This document shows, piece by piece, positions 42,786 through 51,387 of a stretch of 64,000 nucleotides of DNA. The first letter of the stretch is position 1; every line of letters starts with the position of its first letter. The notes beneath the pieces were generated by a model. That model ran no database searches. It saw only the letters and a program-made list of their open reading frames with translations, and was not told the origin of the DNA. Source of the stretch: Mycobacterium dioxanotrophicus. GTDB taxonomy: Bacteria; Actinomycetota; Actinomycetes; Mycobacteriales; Mycobacteriaceae. The stretch is from positions 930,001 to 994,000 of the forward strand of contig NZ_CP020809.1 in NCBI RefSeq assembly GCF_002157835.1, given 5' to 3'. The translations under genes and the position numbers were made by a program.

Positions 42786-43933
42786 TGCCTGAGGCCTATG
42801 TCGTCGACGCGGTGCGCACCCCTATCGGCAAGAAGAAGGGGGCGTTGGCCGATGTGCATCCAATTGACCTGGGAGTGCACGCTTTCCGTGCCATCTTCGA
42901 CCGCAACGACGTAGATCCCGGGGTTGTCGACGACGTCATTGTCGGCTGTGTCGACGCCATCGGGGGACAGGCGGGTAACATCGGCCGACTCGCCTGGTTG
43001 GCCGCTGGGTACCCCGAAGCCGTCCCCGGCGTCACGGTGGACCGGCAGTGCGGATCGTCGCAGCAGGCCATTTCCTTCGGCGCCCAAGCCATCATGTCCG
43101 GCACCGCCGACGTCATCCTGGCCGGCGGCATGCAGAACATGAGCTGGGTGCCGATCTCCTCGGCCATGGTGGTCGGCAAGGAATTCGGATTCACCTCGCC
43201 CACAAACGAATCCAAGAATTGGCTGCACCGCTACGGCGACCAGGAGATCTCGCAGTTCCGCGGCTCGGAGATGATCGCCGAGAAGTGGGACATCTCCCGT
43301 GAAGAGATGGAGCAGTTCGCCTACAACAGCCATCAGCGCGCATTCGCCGCGATCCGGGCAGGCCACTTCGACAACGAGATCGTCCCGGTCGGGGACTTCG
43401 GCGTCGACGAGGGGCCGCGCGAGACCACGCTGGAGAAGATGGCGGCGCTGCAGCCGCTGGTCGAGGGCGGCCGGCTGACCGCCGCGCTGGCCAGTCAGAT
43501 CTCCGACGGAGCCTCGGCCGTGCTGCTGGCGTCAGAGGAGGCCATCAACAAGTACAACCTCAAGCCGCGGGCCCGCATCCACCACATCAGCGCGCGTGGC
43601 GACGATCCGGTGATGATGCTGACCGGCCCCATCCCGGCCACCCAGTACGCGCTGGAGAAGACGGGTCTGTCGATCGACGACATCGACACCGTCGAGATCA
43701 ACGAGGCCTTCGCGCCCGTGGTGCTGGCGTGGCTCAAGGAGACCAAGGCGGATCCGGACAAGGTGAATCCGAGTGGCGGCGCCATTGCGTTGGGCCATCC
43801 GCTCGGCGCAACCGGCGCCAAGCTTTTCGCCACCATGCTCAACACGCTGGAGCGCACCGGCGGCCGCTACGGTCTGCAGACCATGTGCGAGGGCGGCGGC
43901 ACCGCCAACGTGACGATCATCGAGCGCCTCTAG
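42785..43933 (+). CDS. fadA6: thiolase FadA6
   Basis: 382 residues, acetyl-CoA acetyltransferase fold. Cys89 in DRQCGSSQQA is the nucleophile; the C-terminal NEAFAPVVLAW and GGAIALGHPLGATGA motifs and the final Cys in MCEGGGTANV are intact. The counterpart of M. tuberculosis FadA6 (Rv3556c), which cleaves a late HIP/COCHEA-CoA-type intermediate of cholesterol breakdown. A ribosome site AAAGGAG lies upstream within the end of kstR2. Regulated with kstR2 from the upstream box. Confidence 0.93.
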   Translation: MPEAYVVDAVRTPIGKKKGALADVHPIDLGVHAFRAIFDRNDVDPGVVDDVIVGCVDAIGGQAGNIGRLAWLAAGYPEAVPGVTVDRQCGSSQQAISFGAQAIMSGTADVILAGGMQNMSWVPISSAMVVGKEFGFTSPTNESKNWLHRYGDQEISQFRGSEMIAEKWDISREEMEQFAYNSHQRAFAAIRAGHFDNEIVPVGDFGVDEGPRETTLEKMAALQPLVEGGRLTAALASQISDGASAVLLASEEAINKYNLKPRARIHHISARGDDPVMMLTGPIPATQYALEKTGLSIDDIDTVEINEAFAPVVLAWLKETKADPDKVNPSGGAIALGHPLGATGAKLFATMLNTLERTGGRYGLQTMCEGGGTANVTIIERL

Positions 43934-43987
43934 TTCCATCGCTCGGCGGGCTTGTTTAACGCGCGGGCTACGGGGAATTCCGCGACG

Positions 43988-44743
43988 ATGATGAAGCCCA
44001 TCGCTGTTGCTGCGGTAGTCGCCGTCTCGGTCATCGGTGCAGGTGCGTGCTCGAACCAGTCGTCCACCGGGGGCGGTGAGTCGGGCACCCCGCAAAGTAC
44101 CGGCGCCGCCGGCGGTGCACTGAAGACGGACTTGAAGACCGCCGACGGGACCACCGTCGCGAACGCGTCGATCGAATTCGCCAATGGCTATGCCACGGTC
44201 ACCGTGCAGTCGGTGGGAACCGGGCTGCTCAGCCCGGGCTTCCACGGCCTGCAAATCCACGCGGCCGGCACGTGTGACTTCGCCGCGCCGGGAAGCCCAC
44301 TGCAGGTCAGCGGGCACAACACCTATTCGGCCAGCGGCGACCTCGCCGATCTGCAGGTACGTCCCGACGGCGGGGCCAAGCTCGTGACCACTTCGGCGGA
44401 TTTCACCGCGGCTGATCTGCAGAGTTCCCAAGGCACATCGCTCGTCCTCGACGCCGGACCGACCAACCGCAGCGGCGCAGCCTCCGCGGCCCCTTCGGGC
44501 AAGCCCGTAGCCTGCGGCGTCATCGCGGCAGGCACGGCCACTTCCACGACGACGTCACCTTCGACGTCGACATCGACGGTGACAACGACAGTCATCGCGC
44601 CGGGAGCCCCGGCGGTCACGACCACACCCACGACGACCCCATCACCGACGACCAGCACCACCAGTCCGAGCACCAGCACGGTTACCGTCACCGTGCCGTC
44701 GACCACGGTCACGTCACCGCAGGTGCCCAACGTCCCCGGGTAG
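43988..44743 (+). CDS. degenerate SodC-like lipoprotein with Ser/Thr-rich tail
   Basis: 251 residues. The lipobox GAGAC gives lipidated Cys21. Residues 45-180 follow the Cu/Zn superoxide dismutase fold: GFHGLQIHAAGTC, SGDLADLQVRPDG and ACGVI are in SodC order with the disulphide cysteines kept. The copper site is broken: the first His of HxH is Gln89 (QIH), and the IIHAG His is Asp155 (VLDAG). Dismutase activity is unlikely. Residues 181-251 are almost entirely Thr, Ser, Pro and Val, like a cell-wall-spanning linker or an O-mannosylated tail. Convergent with an APC permease gene 8 bases away. Confidence 0.8.
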   Translation: MMKPIAVAAVVAVSVIGAGACSNQSSTGGGESGTPQSTGAAGGALKTDLKTADGTTVANASIEFANGYATVTVQSVGTGLLSPGFHGLQIHAAGTCDFAAPGSPLQVSGHNTYSASGDLADLQVRPDGGAKLVTTSADFTAADLQSSQGTSLVLDAGPTNRSGAASAAPSGKPVACGVIAAGTATSTTTSPSTSTSTVTTTVIAPGAPAVTTTPTTTPSPTTSTTSPSTSTVTVTVPSTTVTSPQVPNVPG

Positions 44744-44751
44744 GCCCGCAC

Positions 44752-46227
44752 TCATACCGGTTCGGGCTCCGGCTTGATCGCGGCCGCTGCGGTCTGCATG
44801 CGGCGGTCCGTCATGCGGCGCCACATGTGCAGGGGGAAGTAAGCGGCGAGGACCAGCACCCCGACGAAGAACAGGGTGTGGCTGGAGGTGCCGATGACGA
44901 TGGAAGGGCTGTTCCAGCCGCCGAAGAGCCACAGCACGGCGCAGAAGATGCCGATGGCCAGGGCGACCCAGCGCATGAAGCCCGGGAGTCGTACGGGGCG
45001 GTGGATGGTGGGTCGTGTTTGGCGGTGGGCGAAGTAGGCGAAGAACACCAGTCCGGCGGAGAAGAGGTAGCCCATGTTGGAGAAGATGTAGATGCGCAGC
45101 GGGCTGCCGAACAGTAGGACGATGACCGAGCAGGCCACGTTGAAGGCCATGGCGCGGGCGGGCACGCCGTGGGTGTTGAGGTGGCCGAACCAGCGGGGCA
45201 GCATGCCGTCTTCGGAGGCTTGGTAGAGGGAGCGGGCGCAGCCCATGATGGCGTTGAGTACGGAGAGCAGCAGCGCCACGATCAGCGGTAGGCCCAGGGC
45301 CCATTGCACCCAGCCGCCCGAGGATCCGGTGACGGCGGTGATCAGTGAGGTGAAGATGGTCAGGGGGTCGGCGTCTTTGGCCACGCCCAGGACTGCGACC
45401 AGGGCGACGGCCATGAAGACGAAGATGAAGAAGCCGTAGACGCCTTCCATGGTCATGGCGATTTTGGCGTCGCGGGCGGGGTTGCGGCATTCGCCGAGGT
45501 AGCAGGCGGCGGCTTCCATGGCCAGCACCGACCAGGTCATGACGAACATCCAGGCCAGGATGAGGGTGGGGCTGCCCAGGACGCCGGGGGCGAAGTGGAA
45601 GCCGGCGAGGTTGCTCAGGTGGATCGAGCTGGGGTGAAACAGGGGCAGCAGGATCAGGATGGTCAGGGGTGCCATGGACACGATGCCCAGGATGGTGGCG
45701 AATTCGGCGCCCAGTTTGATGCCGAAGTAGGCCGGGACGTACATGATGGCGATGGCGACGACGGAGATGATCAGCACCGAGAGCGTGATGGGGCTGCCCA
45801 GTCCGCCGAACGGCAGGAACGATGGTCCTTGCGGTATGGAGAACAGTTGGGTGATGTAGGCCGAGGCCAGGATCATGTTGATGGGGGCGACGGGAAACCA
45901 GCCCAGCCAGTAGGCCCAGGCCGACAGGCCGCCGAGGTGGGTGGCGGTGGCGGGGTGGACGAGTTCGAAGGATTCGGTGGTGTAGGAGGGCAGGCCGCCG
46001 GTGCGGTGCGGCATCACGGCGGCCAGTTCGGCGGCGAACAGACAGAGCAGTACTCCGATGCCGGTGGCGATGGCCAGCATGGGTATCGCGGCGGCGCCGA
46101 GGGCTTGCACGGCTGGGGGATCGATGCCGGTGACCAGGATGGGGCCGGCCAAGCCGATCACGAAGGCGCCCCACCAGTTGGTGCCTTTGTGTAGTTTGGG
46201 TTCGGAGCCAACGGGGTTCGACGTCAT
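44752..46227 (-). CDS. APC-family amino acid/amine permease
   Basis: 491 residues with about 12 membrane helices. The helix-1 glycine motif FVIGLAGPILVTGID and PHRTGGLPSYTTESF are APC features near the ethanolamine/amino acid permease branch. The start is ATG 46227 with GCGAAGGGA upstream; an ATG at 46296 adds 23 residues lacking similarity and would cover the ribosome site. A TetR gene lies 147 bases upstream on the same strand and a CTGTTTC palindrome lies between. Substrate unknown. Confidence 0.87.
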   Translation of the reverse strand: MTSNPVGSEPKLHKGTNWWGAFVIGLAGPILVTGIDPPAVQALGAAAIPMLAIATGIGVLLCLFAAELAAVMPHRTGGLPSYTTESFELVHPATATHLGGLSAWAYWLGWFPVAPINMILASAYITQLFSIPQGPSFLPFGGLGSPITLSVLIISVVAIAIMYVPAYFGIKLGAEFATILGIVSMAPLTILILLPLFHPSSIHLSNLAGFHFAPGVLGSPTLILAWMFVMTWSVLAMEAAACYLGECRNPARDAKIAMTMEGVYGFFIFVFMAVALVAVLGVAKDADPLTIFTSLITAVTGSSGGWVQWALGLPLIVALLLSVLNAIMGCARSLYQASEDGMLPRWFGHLNTHGVPARAMAFNVACSVIVLLFGSPLRIYIFSNMGYLFSAGLVFFAYFAHRQTRPTIHRPVRLPGFMRWVALAIGIFCAVLWLFGGWNSPSIVIGTSSHTLFFVGVLVLAAYFPLHMWRRMTDRRMQTAAAAIKPEPEPV

Positions 46228-46303
46228 GTCGCGTCCCTTCGCGGGCGCTGCAGCGTGCAGCGGACGAACGCACCTCAGCGGTGTGATTCGGAGCACAGTA
46301 CGC

Positions 46304-46324
46304 CTGTTTCGCGGGAAGAAACAG
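46304..46324. promoter_or_regulatory. operator-like palindrome CTGTTTC-N7-GAAACAG upstream of the permease
   Basis: A perfect 7-bp inverted repeat separated by 7 bases (46304-46310 and 46318-46324), 77 bases upstream of the permease ATG and 50 bases after the TetR stop. The size and symmetry suit a dimeric repressor; whether the adjacent TetR protein binds is unknown. Confidence 0.5.
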
Positions 46325-46374
46325 AATCTAATGTTGTGAAAAAGCTGGATGCTGTCGTCGGCGAAATGTGGTGG

Positions 46375-46947
46375 TCAGGACCGATGACCCAGTAGCGCGG
46401 CGATGGCCAGTTCGGCCTGGGTGATCTCCAATGGTTCGCCGGTGATGATGTCGGCGTACAGGAATGACTCCACGATGCGCACGACGAGGTAGGCCAGATC
46501 GCGCGGCGGCAGCGACGGTTCCAGGCGTCCCTGGCTGATCTCGTCGTTCAGCATCTGTTCGATGGCGGCAACCAGTCGGGACTGCACCGTGCCCGCGCGC
46601 GTGGTCAGGATGCGCAGTGCCCGTTCCGGCTCCCGGCGCAGAAATTCCTGGAAGAACCCGGCCTGGTCGATCAGGGTGGCGAAACGGCCGACGGCGTGGG
46701 AGATGCGTTCGGCGCCATGACCGGGAGAGGCATCGATGGCCGCCGTCAGTGTCGGTTCGGCCAGCGACCACAGGATTTCGGCCAGCAGCTCGTCGCGGCC
46801 ACCGACCCAGCGGAACAGCGTGGCCCGGTTGACCCCGAGTTCGGTTGCCAATTCCCCCATCTCGATGCGGCGGCCGGCCAGGAACCAACCGCGCGCAATT
46901 CGGAACGCAGCCAATGGATCTGGCTTGCGGTCGGTCGACGCGAGCAT
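46375..46947 (-). CDS. TetR-family regulator (QsdR-like)
   Basis: 190 residues. The HTH (about 25-52; IEMGELATELGVNRATLFRWVGGRDELL) begins after a short lead, and the C-terminal part resembles the QsdR-type effector domain (FFQEFLRREPERALRIL). ATG 46947 is chosen because it gives the usual TetR length; TTG 46956 is close by, and a further upstream frame crosses an AT-rich promoter-like region. Divergent from the WS/DGAT gene and upstream of the permease gene, so it may control either. Confidence 0.82.
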   Translation of the reverse strand: MLASTDRKPDPLAAFRIARGWFLAGRRIEMGELATELGVNRATLFRWVGGRDELLAEILWSLAEPTLTAAIDASPGHGAERISHAVGRFATLIDQAGFFQEFLRREPERALRILTTRAGTVQSRLVAAIEQMLNDEISQGRLEPSLPPRDLAYLVVRIVESFLYADIITGEPLEITQAELAIAALLGHRS

Positions 46948-47070
46948 GCGTCCCAACGGTGTCTCGGCGATGGCGTACCTCCAGATGTCGTTGTGGGAGC
47001 CGATGCCTGCGCACCATGCTACCGATTGACGTTGAAGTGATATATATCTCTGCACGTCTCGTATATGCAA

Positions 47071-47086
47071 CATATCTGGATATGAT
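47071..47086 (+). promoter_or_regulatory. promoter with overlapping palindrome upstream of the WS/DGAT gene
   Basis: CATATCTGGATATG at 47071-47084 is a perfect 6-2-6 palindrome overlapping TATGAT at 47081-47086, a consensus -10. The region 47041-47090 is unusually AT-rich. A regulator bound here, plausibly the divergent TetR, would block the promoter. Seven bases after the -10 a GTG begins a short ORF. Confidence 0.6.
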
Positions 47087-47092
47087 GCACAA

Positions 47093-47146
47093 GTGACCCG
47101 CGCCGACGTGGTGCTCGGCGTCGAAGGCGGACTGCTCACCAGCTGA
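47093..47146 (+). CDS. possible leaderless 17-codon leader peptide
   Basis: GTG 47093 to TGA 47144-47146 encodes MTRADVVLGVEGGLLTS. The GTG begins 7 nt after the last base of TATGAT, the geometry of mycobacterial leaderless transcripts, which are translated from 5' GTG/ATG. It ends 37 bases before the WS/DGAT start, whose own AGAAGGA ribosome site is separate. No run of a single amino acid suggests classic attenuation. May be a short uORF or the result of chance. Confidence 0.35.
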   Translation: MTRADVVLGVEGGLLTS

Positions 47147-47183
47147 GCGCAAAACCCCACGAGAATCGAGAAGAGAAGGACCC

Positions 47184-48716
47184 GTGAAGCAGCTCAGCGG
47201 CCTCGACGCCACATTCCTCTACCTGGAGACCCCGACGACCTTCGGGCACGTCACCGGGCTGATGATCTTCGAACGACCCAACGAGGAATTCGACCCGTAC
47301 GCCGCGGTGTACGCCAAGTACGCGTCGCTGATCGGTGAGCTCGAACCGCTGCGCCGGAGGTTGGTCGAGGTGCCACTGGGCCTCGACCATCCGTACTGGG
47401 TCGACGATCCCAACTTCGACCTCGACTTCCACATCCGCGAAATCCATCTGGCCCGACCGGGAATGGCCGACCAACTGGCCGACCAGGTCTCGCGCATCGT
47501 CGGGCGCCCCATGGATCGCAACCGGCCACTGTGGGAGGTCTACGTCATCGACGGCCTGCACAGCGGTCGCTGGGCCATGCTCACCAAATACCATCACGCC
47601 ACCATCGACGGTGCCGCCGGGCAGCTGATGCTCAACATCATCACCGACACCGAACCGGACACCACGCCACCCGGGCCGGGCCCGGCCTGGCAACCCGAAG
47701 AGCTGCCGAGCACCGTGGAACTGCTGCGCAAAACGGCCGTCAACCTCGCCGGACACCCCGTCAAGGCCCTGCGGGTGCAGACCCGGCTGGTCCGCCAGCT
47801 CGCCGACACCGCAGGCATCGACAGCATCAGCAGCGCTGCGGCCAAGACCGGCTCGGCGATCAAATCCCTTGCGCGACTGGGTAAAGAGGACGGACCCAAG
47901 ATTCCGCTGCCGACATCGGCGGCGCCACCCACCCCGTGGAACAAGCCCATCACCGGACACCGGCGCTTCGCGATGCGGACCACATCGCTGGAGAACATCA
48001 AGAGGCTCAAGAACGCGACCGGGGGCACCGTCAACGACATCGTCATGGCGATCTGCGCCGGCGGGTTGCGGCAGTACCTGCTCGCCCATGACGCGCTGCC
48101 GGACCGGCCACTGCGGGCCATGGTTCCGGTGTCCATCCGGACCGGCGACGAAGAGGATCCATGGACCAACCGGGTGTCGGCCATCTTCGCCGAACTGCCC
48201 ACCGACTGTGCGGATCCGCTTGAGCGCGTGGCTCGTTGCCGGGAGGCGATGCTCGACGCGAAGCGACTGCTCGATCTGATGCCTGCCGACCAACTCGGCG
48301 ACCTGGCCCAGTTCTCGGCACCGGTGTTGTCGACGTCCGCGATGCGGCTGGCGTCGCGGTTCGGGTTGGCGCACCGCATTGCGTCGTTGCCGTTCAACCT
48401 GGTGATTTCCAATGTCCCTGGACCTCGTCAGCCGCTGTACTTCGCCGGGGCGCAGCTGCGTCATCAGTTCCCGGTGTCGATCGTCACCGAGGGGCAGGGA
48501 CTCAACATCACCGTGGTGAGCTATCTGGACCGCCTGGACTTCGGCTTCGTCGTCGACCGCGAACTCGTGCCCGACGTGTGGGATCTGGTCGACATGCACA
48601 TCGACGAGATCGGCCGGTTGTTCGAGGCCAGCGGGGCCGAATGGGCCGAGGAGCCGCAGCCAGCGCAACCGCGCCGTGGCCGCATCAGGATTGCGCAACC
48701 CGACGAGATCTGCTGA
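47184..48716 (+). CDS. wax ester synthase/diacylglycerol acyltransferase (WS/DGAT)
   Basis: 510 residues. The N-terminal MKQLSGLDATFLYLET and the acyltransfer motif HHATIDG (His137-His138, Asp142) are typical of mycobacterial triacylglycerol synthases. NDIVMAICAGGLRQYL and SNVPGPRQPLYFAG are the C-terminal DUF1298 signatures. It transfers acyl groups from acyl-CoA to diacylglycerol or alcohols, producing storage lipid. GTG 47184 has AGAAGGA upstream. The 3' end overlaps the convergent molybdenum hydroxylase gene by 32 bases. Several paralogues usually exist, so I give no symbol. Confidence 0.93.
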   Translation: MKQLSGLDATFLYLETPTTFGHVTGLMIFERPNEEFDPYAAVYAKYASLIGELEPLRRRLVEVPLGLDHPYWVDDPNFDLDFHIREIHLARPGMADQLADQVSRIVGRPMDRNRPLWEVYVIDGLHSGRWAMLTKYHHATIDGAAGQLMLNIITDTEPDTTPPGPGPAWQPEELPSTVELLRKTAVNLAGHPVKALRVQTRLVRQLADTAGIDSISSAAAKTGSAIKSLARLGKEDGPKIPLPTSAAPPTPWNKPITGHRRFAMRTTSLENIKRLKNATGGTVNDIVMAICAGGLRQYLLAHDALPDRPLRAMVPVSIRTGDEEDPWTNRVSAIFAELPTDCADPLERVARCREAMLDAKRLLDLMPADQLGDLAQFSAPVLSTSAMRLASRFGLAHRIASLPFNLVISNVPGPRQPLYFAGAQLRHQFPVSIVTEGQGLNITVVSYLDRLDFGFVVDRELVPDVWDLVDMHIDEIGRLFEASGAEWAEEPQPAQPRRGRIRIAQPDEIC

Positions 48717-51387
48717 CCGCCCGCCATACTCGCGCCGGTGTCATCGGCAACTGGCGCAGACGCACCCCGCAGGCACGGCCGATGGCATTGGCCAAGGCGG
48801 GTGCGACCGGGTTGTACGGCGACTCGCTCATCGATTTCGCGCCGAGCGGTCCGAGCTCGTCGTAGGTATCTGCGAAGTAGACCTCGGTCACCGGAAGGTC
48901 GGACAACTGCGGGATGTGGTAGTTGCGCAGCGTCTGGGTCAGTACCGTGCCGTCCGGTCCGATCCGGATCTCCTCGAACAACGCCGACCCGATTGCCTGG
49001 GCCACACCGCCTTCCACCTGACCGCGGCACTGCTCGGGATTGATCACCACGCCGGCGTCGGCGGCCTGGACGGACTGGAGGATGCGCACCTCGCCGGTCT
49101 CGGGGTTGACCGCGACGCGAAACGCCTGCACGTTGAAGGCGACCGAACGCGGCGTGCCGTCGTGTCGCCCGCGGCCGGTCAATGACGATGGCAGAGCACC
49201 GAAATCGACCAGGCTGTCGGCGCACTGCACGCCGTTGCGCTCCAGAGTGCACTGCGATGGCGACGTCCCGGTCACCTCGGCAGCTGCCCTCTCTAAGGCC
49301 GCGCGCAGCTGTCGGCATGCCTGCACGGTCGCGCGGCCGGCCACCACCGTGCCGGCCGACCCGAACGCGCCGGTATCGTAATCTGTTGTCGCAGTGTCTG
49401 ATTGCTGAATCACCACCCGTTCTGTGCCGGTGTTGAGCTCGTTGGCGGCGAGCTGTGCATGCACCGTGGTGGTGCCGTTGCCGAACTCGGCCGTCCCGAC
49501 GCGCAATGTGTACACGCCGTCGGCGTCGACCGACACCGCGGCCTCGGCGACGTGCCCGCGCGGCGGAAGCGTCGCGATCATCGCAACTGCCATGCCTTCG
49601 CCCACAGGCCACCCTTGGGGGGCGGTGGCGGCGTTGCCCCGACGCAGCGCCTGCTCGGCGAGGTCGAGGCATTGATCCAGGCCGTAGCTGCCGAACGTCA
49701 GATCGTCGTCGAGCACATGCGAATCCACGAAGGGATCTCCGGGCGTGATGACATTGCGCCTGCGGAATTCGAATGGATCGATGCCGAGTCGCTGGGCCAG
49801 CTCGTCCATCGCTGATTCGATCGCGAACATCACCTGTCCCAGCCCGTATCCGCGAAATGCACCCGACGGCAGATTGTTGGTGTAGACGGCTTGAGCATTG
49901 ACCCGCTTGTTCGGACAGCGGTACACCGCGACCGATTCACTGCAGCCGTGAAACATCACGCCCGGGCTGTGATTGCCGTACGCCCCGGCATCGACCAGAG
50001 CGTCGACCGCCAGCGCGGTCAGCTCACCGGAGGCATTGGCGGCCACGGTCACATCCACGCGGAACGGGTGACGGCACGGCGCCACCGTGAACTGATCGCT
50101 GCGGCTGAACTCATAGCGCACCGGAGCGCCGAGGCGCAGCACCGCCAGCGCCACGAGATCCTCGACCAGCATCTCCTGCTTGCCGCCGAAGCCACCGCCG
50201 ACGCGCCTGGTGAACACCCGGACATCGTCGCGGGCCAGGCCGAAGATGTGGCACAGCTCGTCACGGACCAGGAACGGAACCTGAGAACTGGTACGAATAA
50301 CCAATCTTCCCAACTCATCTCGCCATCCGGTACACCCGTGTGTCTCCAGGTGCACGTGCTGGATGCGCTGGGTCTGCCAACGGCCTCGCACCACGTTCTC
50401 GGCCGCATCGATACCGGCCGCCACGTCGCCGACCTCGCCGTGCAATTCGGCGACCAGGTTGCGGGCCGGGTCGGCGATCCGGGAGTCCGGTCCCTTGCCG
50501 GCGTGCAGCAACGGCGAATCCGGACGCGACGCGAGCTCCGGGTCGAACACCGCAGGCAGCGGGTCGAACTCGACAACGATTGCCCGGCACGCCTGTTCGG
50601 CCACGGCAAGGCTGTCGGCGACGACCGCGGCGACCCGTTGACCGACGAACCGCACTGTGTCGTCGAGGATGACGGTGTCGTCGGGATCATCTGTACGCAT
50701 CTCGTGCCGGGCTGTCGAGAACGCCACGGCCGGGCTGTCACGGTGAGTCAGGACCAGGCGCACGCCCGGAATTGCCTGTGCAGCAGAGGTATCGATCGAT
50801 CGGATACGGGCATGCGGCACCGGGCTCGGCAGGACCGCGAGGTGCAGCAGGCCCGCGGGCGCGTCGTCCATGGTGTATTCCTCGGACCCCGTCACCACCC
50901 GCACGGCGGCCGGCGCACCGATCGAACGGCCGGCGTCGTGCCCGCCGGGCTTCTCGATGTTGGTGGTCCCGGACAGCGCGTCGGCGATGGCGCGGTAGCC
51001 GGTGCAGCGGCACAGGTTGCCCTTCAGCTGCTGGGGCAGATCAGCAAGCTGCTCGTCGGTGAAAGTGGACGCGGTGGTGACCATACCGGCGGTGCAGAAG
51101 CCGCACTGAAATCCCGCGGCGTCGACGAACCGGCGCTGCACCGGATGCAGATCGCCGGGGCTGCCCAGGCCTGCGACGGTGGTCACCGTATGCCCGTCGG
51201 CGCGGAACGCCGGATACACGCAGGAGTGCACGGCAGTGCCGTCGACCAACACCGTGCACGCACCGCAGTCGCCCGCGTCGCAACCCTTCTTGACCTCGAA
51301 ACAGCCCAGCTCGCGCAGGAACGTGCGCAGACACTGCCCGGGTCTGGGACTGTCGTGCCAGACCCGGCCGTTGACGGTGAAACTCAT
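48685..51387 (-). CDS. xanthine dehydrogenase-family molybdenum hydroxylase, fused [2Fe-2S] and Mo subunits
   Basis: 900 residues. Residues 1-160 are the iron-sulphur subunit: plant-type cluster cysteines in GCDAGDCGACTV and the second cluster in QCGFCTAGM and CRCTGYR. Residues 165-900 are the Mo subunit: RVVTGSEEYT, RVGGGFGGKQE, SGAFRGYGLGQ and GAKSMSESPYNP with the catalytic Glu. These parts are usually separate in bacteria, or fused with FAD in order 2Fe-2S/FAD/Mo; here FAD is a separate gene. It hydroxylates an N-heterocycle or aldehyde, substrate unknown. ATG 51387 overlaps the FAD gene stop (ATGA). No XdhC maturation gene is adjacent. Confidence 0.9.
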   Translation of the reverse strand: MSFTVNGRVWHDSPRPGQCLRTFLRELGCFEVKKGCDAGDCGACTVLVDGTAVHSCVYPAFRADGHTVTTVAGLGSPGDLHPVQRRFVDAAGFQCGFCTAGMVTTASTFTDEQLADLPQQLKGNLCRCTGYRAIADALSGTTNIEKPGGHDAGRSIGAPAAVRVVTGSEEYTMDDAPAGLLHLAVLPSPVPHARIRSIDTSAAQAIPGVRLVLTHRDSPAVAFSTARHEMRTDDPDDTVILDDTVRFVGQRVAAVVADSLAVAEQACRAIVVEFDPLPAVFDPELASRPDSPLLHAGKGPDSRIADPARNLVAELHGEVGDVAAGIDAAENVVRGRWQTQRIQHVHLETHGCTGWRDELGRLVIRTSSQVPFLVRDELCHIFGLARDDVRVFTRRVGGGFGGKQEMLVEDLVALAVLRLGAPVRYEFSRSDQFTVAPCRHPFRVDVTVAANASGELTALAVDALVDAGAYGNHSPGVMFHGCSESVAVYRCPNKRVNAQAVYTNNLPSGAFRGYGLGQVMFAIESAMDELAQRLGIDPFEFRRRNVITPGDPFVDSHVLDDDLTFGSYGLDQCLDLAEQALRRGNAATAPQGWPVGEGMAVAMIATLPPRGHVAEAAVSVDADGVYTLRVGTAEFGNGTTTVHAQLAANELNTGTERVVIQQSDTATTDYDTGAFGSAGTVVAGRATVQACRQLRAALERAAAEVTGTSPSQCTLERNGVQCADSLVDFGALPSSLTGRGRHDGTPRSVAFNVQAFRVAVNPETGEVRILQSVQAADAGVVINPEQCRGQVEGGVAQAIGSALFEEIRIGPDGTVLTQTLRNYHIPQLSDLPVTEVYFADTYDELGPLGAKSMSESPYNPVAPALANAIGRACGVRLRQLPMTPARVWRAVSRSRRVAQS

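Noticed and set aside
43988..44743. Functional Cu/Zn superoxide dismutase sodC
   Set aside because: At least two copper ligands are replaced (Gln89, Asp155).
44714..46273. A 519-codon Arg/His-rich minus-strand frame overlapping the APC permease
   Set aside because: It is the shifted frame of the permease gene; high GC keeps it open. The permease frame has 12 membrane helices and a ribosome site.
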